Shown piece by piece: positions 1 to 7,003 of a DNA stretch of 64,000 nt. Source of the stretch: Catellicoccus marimammalium (GTDB lineage: Bacteria; Bacillota; Bacilli; Lactobacillales; Catellicoccaceae); assembly GCF_965139335.1 (NCBI RefSeq), contig NZ_CBCSEL010000003.1. One strand, written 5' to 3'. The position numbers and the translations under genes were made by a program. Each line of letters starts with the position of its first letter. Positions within the stretch are counted from its first letter, which is position 1. The notes below the pieces were generated by a model. It saw only the letters and a program-made list of their open reading frames with translations. It was not told where the DNA came from and ran no database searches.

Positions 1-130
1 GTAAACGTTCAGCACGTTCTAATCCTCGATTACTTGTAATTACCATTACACGTTCATTTTGTAATTGTTGTAAATCGAAGTATGCTTCTTCTCCGAAATA
101 CATTTCTGTTGGAAAGTTTAAAGCTTTCAT
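1..130 (-). CDS. Iron-containing alcohol dehydrogenase, N-terminal fragment
   Basis: Only the first 43 codons lie in the window; the gene continues past the left edge. The reading starts MKALNFPTEMYFGE and has the FPTEMYFG...ALxxL...RVMVITSNRG layout seen at the N-terminus of iron-dependent (group III) alcohol dehydrogenases, where the first beta strands bind NAD(P). A clear AAGGAGG ribosome site precedes the ATG. Family members reduce aldehydes to alcohols in fermentation. It lies 97 bp downstream of the SDR gene on the same strand, separated by a hairpin. With so little sequence, the exact subfamily (butanol, propanediol or other dehydrogenase) cannot be told. Confidence 0.6.
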   Translation of the reverse strand, partial: MKALNFPTEMYFGEEAYFDLQQLQNERVMVITSNRGLERAERL

Positions 131-192
131 CTTTCTTCCTCCTTGTTTATTGTTTACATTTTATATTTTACTGTTCATCCATTTCTTTACAA

Positions 193-234
193 TATTGAAA
201 TTGTTGTCAGTAGTGNACTTTTTGTCACTACTGA
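193..234. promoter_or_regulatory. Inverted repeat with operator-like half site between SDR and ADH genes
   Basis: Arms TCAGTAGTG (207-215) and CACTACTGA (226-234) are perfectly complementary and flank a short T-rich centre that contains an ambiguous base at 216. The SDR stop codon lies in the right arm. A TATTGAAA half site (193-200) sits beside it and recurs in the palindrome upstream of the SDR. No U-run follows on the minus strand, so it is a poor terminator and a better candidate operator, in a style common for TetR-type regulators. That assignment is inferred. Confidence 0.4.
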
Positions 235-1022
235 TTTTGATTATAATCTCCATAGATTGGAGTTGGTTTTCCAAATCCTCCAGCGACAGAAATTAATTCT
301 CCAGTCACAAAATTAGATTCATCGCTTCCTAAATAAACTGCTGCTTGGGCAATATCTTCAGGAGTCGCAATACGATTCAATGGTACGTGTTTTAAAAATG
401 TAGATAAGAATCGTTCATCCATATTTTGTAAAGCAGAATCCGTTCCCACTAATCCTGGTAGAATTGCATTACAACGAATTTGGTTTCGAGCATATTGAAC
501 CGCTATACTTTTTGTTAAGGAGTTAATTGCTGCTTTTGATGTTGTATATGCTAAGCGAGCAATATCAGGAGTAATCCCTCCAATAGAAGAAATATTAACA
601 ATACTTCCCCCTTGATCTTGTTTTTGCATTTGTTCTACTGTGTATTTAGAAGTATAATAAACACTCGCTACATCCACATTTAAAATATGGAAGAACGCAT
701 CACTATCTCCTGTCGTTAAGGTTTTATCTTTTTGGACATCCGTGTGACCGAAGTTGTTCACTAAAATATCAATTTTTCCTTCTTTTTCGATAACTTCTTC
801 AATCATCGGTTGATAAGATTCAAAATCAAACGCATTATAATACACTGCTTGATATAATGGATTTTCTTGTTGTAATTCTGCAATCAAATCTCTATTTTTT
901 TGACTATCACGCATGGCCATATAAACTTTTGCGCCATTTTCTACATAAGCTTTTGTAATTGCTAGCCCAATTCCACGACTAGCAGCTGTAACAATCGCTG
1001 TTTTTCCTTCTAATCGATTCAT
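228..1022 (-). CDS. SDR-family oxidoreductase, 7-alpha-hydroxysteroid dehydrogenase-like
   Basis: Classical short-chain dehydrogenase of about 264 residues. The Rossmann motif reads TAASRGIG, followed by NNFG, the catalytic Ser in VNISS and the YTTSK Tyr/Lys pair. Beyond the generic fold, stretches such as DKTLTTGDSDAFFHIL, SKAAINSL, IRCNAILPGLVGT and HVPLNRI, and the C-terminal VAGGFG...TPIYGDY, match what I recall of Clostridium 7-alpha-hydroxysteroid dehydrogenases, which oxidise the 7-alpha hydroxyl of bile acids with NADP. The start is the second ATG of an ATGATG pair, 7 nt after GGAGG; an ATG at 1025 is the alternative. The substrate is inferred; SDR specificity often drifts. Confidence 0.75.
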   Translation of the reverse strand: MNRLEGKTAIVTAASRGIGLAITKAYVENGAKVYMAMRDSQKNRDLIAELQQENPLYQAVYYNAFDFESYQPMIEEVIEKEGKIDILVNNFGHTDVQKDKTLTTGDSDAFFHILNVDVASVYYTSKYTVEQMQKQDQGGSIVNISSIGGITPDIARLAYTTSKAAINSLTKSIAVQYARNQIRCNAILPGLVGTDSALQNMDERFLSTFLKHVPLNRIATPEDIAQAAVYLGSDESNFVTGELISVAGGFGKPTPIYGDYNQNQ

Positions 1023-1087
1023 CATTGAACCTCCTTTTTTTATTTTTTCTTTTAACNCGACATCAACCTCTTTTGTTGACAATAGTT

Positions 1088-1116
1088 ATCATAATCCGGT
1101 CTTCTTTTTTTGTTAA
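1088..1116 (-). promoter_or_regulatory. Promoter of the SDR gene
   Basis: On the minus strand, -35 TTAACA (1111-1116) and -10 TATGAT (1088-1093) are separated by exactly 17 nt. The -35 abuts the palindrome at 1117-1136. The predicted leader is about 55 nt and contains an ambiguous base at 1057. Confidence 0.55.
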
Positions 1117-1136
1117 TATTGAAATTTTTTTCAATA
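1117..1136. promoter_or_regulatory. Palindromic operator candidate upstream of SDR gene
   Basis: TATTGAAA (1117-1124) and TTTCAATA (1129-1136) form a perfect 8-bp inverted repeat around TTTT. It touches the -35 box of the SDR promoter. The left half recurs at 193-200 near the alcohol dehydrogenase gene. No regulator gene lies nearby in this window. Confidence 0.45.
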
Positions 1137-1239
1137 CTGACGTTTTTTTCAGTTCCATCTTTTTGGATAGCACTTATTTTTGAGTTTCTTTGTGAAAAAG
1201 AGTACGATAAATACGAACACAATGGAAAGGATGATCATT

Positions 1240-1791
1240 ATGGATACATGGAAGGAATTTCTTTCTTATCTTGTAGGAAACTTTGATAATCGTCAGCAGT
1301 GGGAAGAAAAAAAGAGCGAAGATTTTCCCTTTGCTAAACACAAAAACACACTTGTTACAGATAAAATCCAACAACTTCCAGAAGAAAAAATGGCTTTTCT
1401 TTTAGAAGAAAACACTTATTTATTACAAGGAAAAAACAAAACTTCTGCTCACCTCTTCCAATTTATGCCTATCAGCGAAAATAAAATTAAGATGTATTCT
1501 TATCGCTTACCTAAAGGAACAGATGGAAAAGTGATTAAAACAGTTGCTACTTTTCCCACTATCAATTATTGTGAATTACAAAAAAGCTCACAATTTGAAG
1601 AAGCAATCTTTGAACGAACAGATGAAGGTCATTGGACTACACATAGTGTGAGTCAAACAGGAAAAGATCGTTATTTTGTTTTAAATGAATGTTTTACACC
1701 AAATCAATTACAAGTAGATGAAAAAATCTATGCTCATGAAAAACTAATTTTTGGCTTCTCAGAACCGATTCTTTACGATCGTCAAATCTAA
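1240..1791 (+). CDS. Hypothetical protein, weakly CpeT/CpcT-like
   Basis: A cytoplasmic protein of 183 residues with no signal peptide or membrane segment. The pattern WxxFLSYLVGNFDNRQQW near the N-terminus, an internal LFQFMP...YSYRLP segment and a late FVLNE/KLIFGFSEPI segment recall the CpeT/CpcT (DUF1001) fold. That fold is known from phycobiliprotein lyases but also occurs in non-photosynthetic bacteria with unknown roles. The ATG at 1240 is chosen because AAAGG sits 9 nt upstream; in-frame ATGs at 1222 and 1231 lack a good site. The gene is divergent from the SDR gene and ends at a strong terminator. Family membership is a low-confidence guess from layout. Confidence 0.55.
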   Translation: MDTWKEFLSYLVGNFDNRQQWEEKKSEDFPFAKHKNTLVTDKIQQLPEEKMAFLLEENTYLLQGKNKTSAHLFQFMPISENKIKMYSYRLPKGTDGKVIKTVATFPTINYCELQKSSQFEEAIFERTDEGHWTTHSVSQTGKDRYFVLNECFTPNQLQVDEKIYAHEKLIFGFSEPILYDRQI

Positions 1792-1811
1792 AAATGAATG
1801 AATAAAAAATA

Positions 1812-1839
1812 AAAGGACGAGAAAACTTCCTCGTCCTTT
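1812..1839. terminator. Bidirectional rho-independent terminator
   Basis: AAAGGACGAG / CTCGTCCTTT is a perfect 10-bp stem with an 8-nt loop, A-rich on the left and T-containing on the right. It serves the convergent genes on both sides. Confidence 0.8.
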
Positions 1840-1845
1840 ATCATT

Positions 1846-2082
1846 CTACTCTTTATATTTTAAGCTGAAAAATAGTGATAGTAAAAATAAAACCAAAAAA
1901 GCTCCACCACAAAATAAGGTTAATAATCTTAAAGTGGAACTATGGAACCAAATTTGAGCTGTACTTAAAAGGACAACTAAAATTGGAAAGAGCCATAAAG
2001 CAATTTTACCAATATGAGCGTAAATATATTTTTCTTTTTCACTAAGATGGCTAGAAAATAAATTCTTTATAAAATCAATCAT
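1846..2082 (-). CDS. Small two-span membrane protein, unknown function
   Basis: A protein of 78 residues with an amphipathic, charged N-terminus (about 1-22) and two hydrophobic segments (about 25-45 and 50-73), ending in KYKE. No catalytic or binding motif is visible. The ribosome site is weak (AAGAAAG). It stands alone between two terminators. I do not recognise the family; short two-span proteins like this are common and mostly unstudied in Lactobacillales. Confidence 0.55.
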   Translation of the reverse strand: MIDFIKNLFSSHLSEKEKYIYAHIGKIALWLFPILVVLLSTAQIWFHSSTLRLLTLFCGGAFLVLFLLSLFFSLKYKE

Positions 2083-2287
2083 CGTTCTTTCTTACTTACC
2101 CTTCATTTTTATCCTACATTTATTGTAACACCGTTTTTTTCTAATATCTTTATCCTACTCTTATTATCACTAATACTTTTTGAATTTATGGATTATGCCA
2201 AAAACATTCCAAAGCGAGTTACTCTGTATTTTTATAAAATCTCTTTTCTTACTTTCCAATTGCTCTTTGATTATACAAAGCAAAAAA

Positions 2288-2323
2288 AAGAGTCTTCAAA
2301 AGAGAAGACTTTTAAAGACTCTT
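2288..2323 (-). terminator. glmS terminator
   Basis: AAGAGTCTT / AAGACTCTT form a 9-bp stem just beyond the glmS stop; the A-run at 2282-2289 gives the U-tract on the minus strand. Confidence 0.8.
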
Positions 2324-2329
2324 GATTCA

Positions 2330-4129
2330 TTATTCTACTGTTACTGATTTTGCTAAGTTACGAGGTTTATCTACATCGTATCCTTTTTGTAGGGTTGTGT
2401 AGTAAGCTAATAATTGGCATGGAACAACAGAAACTAATGCTGTCATTAATGGATGAATATTTTCTAACACAAAAGTTGTTTTTTCGTTAGCTAATTCTTC
2501 TGTCGCAATAGAAATTACTTCAGCTCCACGACTTTGAACTTCTTCAATATTTCCTCGTGTTTGGGCTACTGTCGTTGGATCTGTCATTAAAACGACTACT
2601 GGAACTCCTTCTTCAATTAAAGCGATTGGTCCATGTTTTAATTCCCCTGCTGCAAATCCTTCCGCTTGAATATAAGAAATTTCTTTTAATTTCAAAGCCG
2701 CTTCTAAAGCAACATAATAATCGTTATAACGACCTAAGTAGAAAGTAGAAGAAGCTTGAGCTAAATAACGATCTGCTAATTCTGCTAATTCATCGCGTTG
2801 CGCCAATACACTCGCTTGAGCATTCGCTACGATAGATAATTCATGGAAGACATCTACTTTTTTCGCTTCTTCTTTTCCTAAATAAGCCCCTAAATTTTGA
2901 GCTAAAATAGATAGGACAGCTACTTGAGCTGTATACGCTTTTGTTGAAGCCACTGCGATTTCTGGACCTGCATGTAATAATAAGGTTGCATTCGCTTCAC
3001 GAGATAACGTAGATCCTTCTACGTTCGTTAAAGTTAACATTGGATATCCCTGTTCTTTTACTTTTACTAATACTTGACGGCTATCCGCAGTTTCTCCACT
3101 TTGACTAATAAAGATGAAGAATGGACGTTCTGATAATACAGGTTGATGATAACCAAATTCACTTGCAATATGTACTTCTACTGGAATTCCTGCCCAGTTT
3201 TCGATTAAGTTTTTACCAATCCAACCCGCATGAGCACTTGTTCCACAAGCTACAATATAGATACGATCGCTTTGTGCTACTTGAGCTAATAAATCTTGAG
3301 AAATTGGTTTTTCTTGATATGCTTGAATAATTTTACGCATTACTGCTGGTTGTTCATCAATTTCTTTTAACATGTAGTGTTCATAAGTTCCTTTATCAAT
3401 GTCACTCATATCTACTTTTGCTTCAAAAGGAGTACGTTCTTGTACTTGCCCTTGGACATCTTCAATCACTACATCCTCTTTTGTTAAAATTACCAATTCT
3501 TTATCCATAATTTCTAAGAATTGTTTTGTATAAGCAACCATAGCCATGGCATCACTACATACTACATGAAAGTCTTCTCCAATGCCGACTAATAATGGAC
3601 TTTTATTTTTCGCTACATATAATGTATTTTCATCTTGAACATCAATCAAAGCTAACGCATATGAACCTTCTAATTCAGATAATACTTTTTTGAATGCTTC
3701 TTTTGTCGATAAACCTTCTTTGGCAAAATGACCTACTAATTGGACAATCACTTCTGTATCTGTATCACTATGGAAGTTCACATCACGTAAATATTTTTCT
3801 TTTAGCTCTTTATAATTTTCAATAACCCCATTATGCACTAAAGCATAACGTTGATCTTCTGAACAATGTGGGTGTGCATTATCTTTTGTTGGTTTGCCGT
3901 GTGTTGCCCAACGAGTGTGACCAATTCCTAATGCTCCACTTACATTTTCTTTTTCTACTGCCGCACGTAAGTTTTTAATGCGACCTACTTCTTTTACTAA
4001 TTGTTCTTTATTTCCATCTAAGACAAAGATTCCTGCTGAATCATAGCCTCGATATTCTAATTTTTCTAATCCTTGTAATAACATTTCAGTGGCATTTTGA
4101 TTTCCAACCACTCCGACGATTCCACACAT
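2330..4129 (-). CDS. glmS: Glutamine--fructose-6-phosphate aminotransferase (isomerizing)
   Basis: GlmS turns fructose-6-phosphate and glutamine into glucosamine-6-phosphate, the entry step to UDP-GlcNAc for peptidoglycan. At 599 residues it has the usual length. The N-terminal glutaminase domain begins MCGIVG, so Cys2 becomes the nucleophile, with HTRWATHG and a GVIENY loop; two SIS sugar-binding domains follow (CGTSAHAGW, SQSGETADS). The C-terminus PRNLAKSVTVE is typical. TAGGAGG precedes the ATG. A strong promoter and two NagR/dre-like sites lie upstream, suggesting control by amino-sugar supply. No glmS ribozyme core is evident in the leader. Its partner glmM lies at 22.5-23.8 kb. Confidence 0.97.
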   Translation of the reverse strand: MCGIVGVVGNQNATEMLLQGLEKLEYRGYDSAGIFVLDGNKEQLVKEVGRIKNLRAAVEKENVSGALGIGHTRWATHGKPTKDNAHPHCSEDQRYALVHNGVIENYKELKEKYLRDVNFHSDTDTEVIVQLVGHFAKEGLSTKEAFKKVLSELEGSYALALIDVQDENTLYVAKNKSPLLVGIGEDFHVVCSDAMAMVAYTKQFLEIMDKELVILTKEDVVIEDVQGQVQERTPFEAKVDMSDIDKGTYEHYMLKEIDEQPAVMRKIIQAYQEKPISQDLLAQVAQSDRIYIVACGTSAHAGWIGKNLIENWAGIPVEVHIASEFGYHQPVLSERPFFIFISQSGETADSRQVLVKVKEQGYPMLTLTNVEGSTLSREANATLLLHAGPEIAVASTKAYTAQVAVLSILAQNLGAYLGKEEAKKVDVFHELSIVANAQASVLAQRDELAELADRYLAQASSTFYLGRYNDYYVALEAALKLKEISYIQAEGFAAGELKHGPIALIEEGVPVVVLMTDPTTVAQTRGNIEEVQSRGAEVISIATEELANEKTTFVLENIHPLMTALVSVVPCQLLAYYTTLQKGYDVDKPRNLAKSVTVE

Positions 4130-4172
4130 AATAGCCTCCTACAATTTCTAAACTTCAAATGATATAAATTAA

Positions 4173-4188
4173 ATTGGTATATTCCATT
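4173..4188. promoter_or_regulatory. dre-like (NagR/GntR) operator 1, downstream of glmS promoter
   Basis: ATTGGTATATTCCATT resembles the dre-type site (ATTGGTATAGACCACT-like) bound by GntR/HutC-family NagR (YvoA) repressors. It falls in the glmS leader, about 35 nt past the likely transcription start. Confidence 0.5.
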
Positions 4189-4220
4189 ACTATTTCTTTA
4201 CCTCTTGATTTAACATCGTA

Positions 4221-4249
4221 AATATAGCACCTTAAAAGATTCATGTCAA
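4221..4249 (-). promoter_or_regulatory. glmS promoter
   Basis: Minus-strand -35 TTGACA (4244-4249) and -10 TATATT (4221-4226) with an exact 17-nt spacer. It lies between the two dre-like sites. Confidence 0.8.
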
Positions 4250-4261
4250 ACTTTTATTTAA

Positions 4262-4277
4262 ATTGGTATATATTGAA
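4262..4277. promoter_or_regulatory. dre-like (NagR/GntR) operator 2, upstream of glmS -35
   Basis: The sequence contains the same ATTGGTATA core as the site at 4173, with a weaker right half. It lies 13 bp upstream of the glmS -35 and about 30 bp before the nupC promoter, so a repressor here could touch both genes. Confidence 0.45.
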
Positions 4278-4307
4278 TTCTCATATTATAGAAAATAAAA
4301 AAAGGAT

Positions 4308-4336
4308 TTGAATTCCGATGCTCTTTTCGTTATAAT
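4308..4336 (+). promoter_or_regulatory. nupC promoter
   Basis: -35 TTGAAT (4308-4313), 17-nt spacer, perfect -10 TATAAT (4331-4336); the start codon follows 38 nt later with AAAGGA between. Confidence 0.75.
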
Positions 4337-4374
4337 ATACAACAATGAAAATTTAATAGTAAAGGAATGGTGAG

Positions 4375-5553
4375 ATGCAATTTATCGGAATTATTGGTGT
4401 TGTCATTTTAATCGGAATTTTATTCTTACTAAGTGACAATCGTAAAAACATTCGTTGGAAGTATCCAATCATCTTATTGGTACTCGCTGCAGTGTGTGCT
4501 TTTATTTTCTTAAATACTCAATTTGGGATTGCAGCAGCGAATGGAGTTGCTAGCTTCTTTAATTACTTAACAACCGCAGCGATGAGTGGGGTAGAATTTG
4601 TATTTGGTAATTTAACAAACAAAGGTCAAATTACTTTCATCTTAAATACATTAATGCCTATTTTATTCATCAGTGTATTAGTTGGTTTATTATTGAAGTT
4701 TGGAATTTTACAATTCATCAGCAAATGGTTAGGAAAAGCATTAGGAATTATTTCTGGAGAAGATGAGTTAATTTCTTTCAACTCAATCAATGCTTTTATG
4801 TTAAGTCAAAGTGGAGTATTCGTCTCTGCGAAGGAATTTATCGATAATTTGAACCCACGTCAAATTTACGCTATGGCGATTTGTGGGGTAAGTACCATTT
4901 CTAGTACAATTATCGGTGCCTACTTACAAATGTTAGAACCACGTTATGTTGTAACAGCTACTGTAATGAACATCTTCATGGGATTATTTGTTATCAATAT
5001 TGTCTTCCCTCGCGATGTCAACAATGAGGCAGAAGTAGATATGAGCTTTATTGATAACAAACCAGCTGGAAATGTTCTACAAGTAATTGGAGATTACGCT
5101 ACAACTGGTTTTAACACTGTTATCGCTATCGGTATCAGCTTAATGGCTTTCTTAGCATTAATTCAATTATTAAATATGATTTGTGATGGCGCTTTTGGCA
5201 TCGATTTCCAACATATTTTAGGATACGTTTTCAGTCCATTAGCTTGGATTATGGGATGTGGTAACGAATCATTAGAAGTTGGAAACTTAATTGCTACAAA
5301 ATTAGTTTCTAACGAATTCGTTTCTATCTCTAGCATGGCCAACATGGATCTTTCAAACCACGCAAAAGCAATCGCTTCTGTATCTATGCTTTCATTTGCG
5401 AATTTATCTTCTATCGGTATCGTTGGAGGAGCAATTTCAGGAGTTAGCGAAAAACAAAGCGATGTCTTCTACAAAAAAGGATTTAAAGTGTTACTTGTAG
5501 CCTTTATTTCTTCTTTAATTGCAGGTTCTATCGTAGGTATCTTTGTTGCCTAA
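4375..5553 (+). CDS. nupC: NupC/CNT-family concentrative nucleoside transporter
   Basis: An integral membrane symporter of 392 residues that takes up nucleosides with H+ or Na+. About ten hydrophobic spans are visible from residue 1 onward. The CNT signature is present as GCGNESLEVGNLIATKL followed by NEF, in the substrate-binding hairpin region, and the earlier SQSGVFVS and CGVSTISSTIIGAYL segments match the gate domain. It is a single-gene unit with its own promoter and a terminator directly after the stop. Divergent from glmS, with which it shares an operator-bearing intergenic region. Exact nucleoside preference cannot be read from sequence. Confidence 0.92.
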   Translation: MQFIGIIGVVILIGILFLLSDNRKNIRWKYPIILLVLAAVCAFIFLNTQFGIAAANGVASFFNYLTTAAMSGVEFVFGNLTNKGQITFILNTLMPILFISVLVGLLLKFGILQFISKWLGKALGIISGEDELISFNSINAFMLSQSGVFVSAKEFIDNLNPRQIYAMAICGVSTISSTIIGAYLQMLEPRYVVTATVMNIFMGLFVINIVFPRDVNNEAEVDMSFIDNKPAGNVLQVIGDYATTGFNTVIAIGISLMAFLALIQLLNMICDGAFGIDFQHILGYVFSPLAWIMGCGNESLEVGNLIATKLVSNEFVSISSMANMDLSNHAKAIASVSMLSFANLSSIGIVGGAISGVSEKQSDVFYKKGFKVLLVAFISSLIAGSIVGIFVA

Positions 5554-5564
5554 TCATAAAGACA

Positions 5565-5593
5565 AAAAGAGTCGAGAAATTCTCGACTCTTTT
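5565..5593. terminator. Bidirectional terminator after nupC
   Basis: AAAAGAGTCGAGA / TCTCGACTCTTTT, a 13-bp perfect stem with an AAT loop and T-run; it also serves the convergent gene at 5595. Confidence 0.9.
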
Positions 5594-5594
5594 T

Positions 5595-5951
5595 TTATTC
5601 TTCTACAGCGGTAGATACTTCTTCTTTTTCAGAAGAATCATCCTCGGTTATTTCTTTTTCTTCTTTTGAATTTAAAGAATCATCTTCTTTATCTTCTATC
5701 ACATCTTTAGAGGTTGGTTGGATATTCACTTCTTTTTTAGTGACCACTTTTTCTTCTGGCAAAGGAACAGTAATCTCTTCTTCTTTTGGTGTAGAATCTG
5801 TAGGAGAAGTATTTACTTTGTCTACTTCTTTTTTGTCAGTTACTTCTTCTTTTGTTCCTTTTTTCTCTTCATGACGTAGTGCAAGTAACGCTCCACCAAT
5901 CACTGTTAAACCACCTAAACAAATCCACAATCCTTTTTGACCTTTTGTCAT
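5595..5951 (-). CDS. Membrane-anchored acidic/lysine-rich protein, unknown function
   Basis: A protein of 118 residues. Residues 7-25 (LWICLGGLTVIGGALLAL) form one membrane span; everything after is a low-complexity tail rich in Glu, Lys, Asp, Ser and Thr, probably disordered. Topology prediction by the positive-inside rule is ambiguous because charged residues lie on both sides. GAGGCGATCAAA precedes the ATG. No known domain is recognisable. It sits between nupC (convergent) and a lipoprotein gene on the same strand, so an envelope role is possible but unsupported. Confidence 0.55.
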   Translation of the reverse strand: MTKGQKGLWICLGGLTVIGGALLALRHEEKKGTKEEVTDKKEVDKVNTSPTDSTPKEEEITVPLPEEKVVTKKEVNIQPTSKDVIEDKEDDSLNSKEEKEITEDDSSEKEEVSTAVEE

Positions 5952-6019
5952 TTTGATCGCCTCTTTTTCTTTTTTTCTTACACTTTTATTATAGCAAAAA
6001 AGAAAATTTTTCTCTGCTT

Positions 6020-6931
6020 TTAGGATTGTACTAATTTTGTAAATTCTTGTTGTAGAGGAATATTTTTTGTTGGATAAAAAAGAATATTTCCATTCTCTTC
6101 TTTTCCTTCATTTACAAGAACTATTGGCTCTCCTTGATGAATAGCAAAAAGATAACGACGAATTTGATTATCTTTTCCTGGAGTCGAAGCATAGGCAGCG
6201 ACGACATTATAGGCTCCTTCTTGAGTATTTCCATCTGCACTAGCTACAATAGGAGCAGTTTGTCCTTCTACTGCAAATCCTTTTCCATCTTGGAAAAAAC
6301 TTGCGGTCATATAAATGGAATTACGATTAGGATTGACGTCTCCTTGAGTATAATTTTGGTCCATCTCTTGTTCCCATTCTTTCATATACTGACCCAGTTG
6401 TTGATTCTTTTGCGCATTCCAATAGACGTTACCTGAAGATTTTGTACTTTCTTCTTGTTGGATGGATGACTCCTGAGTATCTGCTACTTTTACTTCTTCT
6501 TTTACAGACTCGTTTTCTTCTTTCTTTTTATTTTGACATGCTTCTAATTTTTTCTCTGCTTTATCTTTTAATGGAGCATAGCCATTTTTTACTTTTGTAA
6601 CATCTGTATATAACTTTTCAGCTGTAGAAAGATCTCCAGCCTCTTCTTGTGCCTTTGCCTTTTGGTAAGAACGAATCTGTAGACGATACCCTTTTACTTG
6701 TGCTGTATTTTTATACTTTGCTGCTTCGTCTAAATCATGCAACGCTGTGTTCCAATTTTCTTGATCGATATTATCTTCTGCTCGGGCTAAGTCTTTTTGG
6801 TAATCTTCTTCGTTTAAAGAAGCACTGGAAGCAGAGGTGGAAGATGAAGAAGTGGTTGTTTCTTCTTTTACTCCACAAGCAGTAAGTAGTGATAATCCAA
6901 TCATTAAACTGATTCCAATTTTTACTTTCAT
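6020..6931 (-). CDS. Secreted lipoprotein with DUF4767-like C-terminal domain
   Basis: A protein of 303 residues beginning with a lipoprotein signal (MKVKIGISLMIGLSLLTACG); the lipobox LTAC-G marks Cys as the lipidated residue. A Ser/Thr-rich linker follows, then an alpha-helical region (about 45-130) that looks like TPR-type helical pairs. The C-terminal domain starts at YWNAQKNQQLGQYMKEW, the pattern of DUF4767 proteins of Lactobacillales. The ATG at 6931 is preceded by GAGGG; an upstream in-frame ATG at 6943 has no site. Function unknown; it should be anchored on the outer face of the membrane. Confidence 0.75.
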   Translation of the reverse strand: MKVKIGISLMIGLSLLTACGVKEETTTSSSSTSASSASLNEEDYQKDLARAEDNIDQENWNTALHDLDEAAKYKNTAQVKGYRLQIRSYQKAKAQEEAGDLSTAEKLYTDVTKVKNGYAPLKDKAEKKLEACQNKKKEENESVKEEVKVADTQESSIQQEESTKSSGNVYWNAQKNQQLGQYMKEWEQEMDQNYTQGDVNPNRNSIYMTASFFQDGKGFAVEGQTAPIVASADGNTQEGAYNVVAAYASTPGKDNQIRRYLFAIHQGEPIVLVNEGKEENGNILFYPTKNIPLQQEFTKLVQS

Positions 6932-6957
6932 TTTTTCCCTCATACATTAAGTAAAAA

Positions 6958-6985
6958 AGAGAGACAAGGAACTCCTTATCTCTCT
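6958..6985 (-). terminator. pepT terminator
   Basis: AGAGAGACAAGGA / TCCTTATCTCTCT, a 13-bp stem with one C-A mismatch; the A-run at 6952-6957 becomes the U-tract. Confidence 0.75.
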
Positions 6986-7003
6986 CCTTTATTTTGTTTG
7001 TTT

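Noticed and set aside
4130..4374. glmS ribozyme in the glmS leader
   Set aside because: The conserved core and GCGCC cleavage region are not visible, and the leader is too AT-rich and short on the transcribed side.
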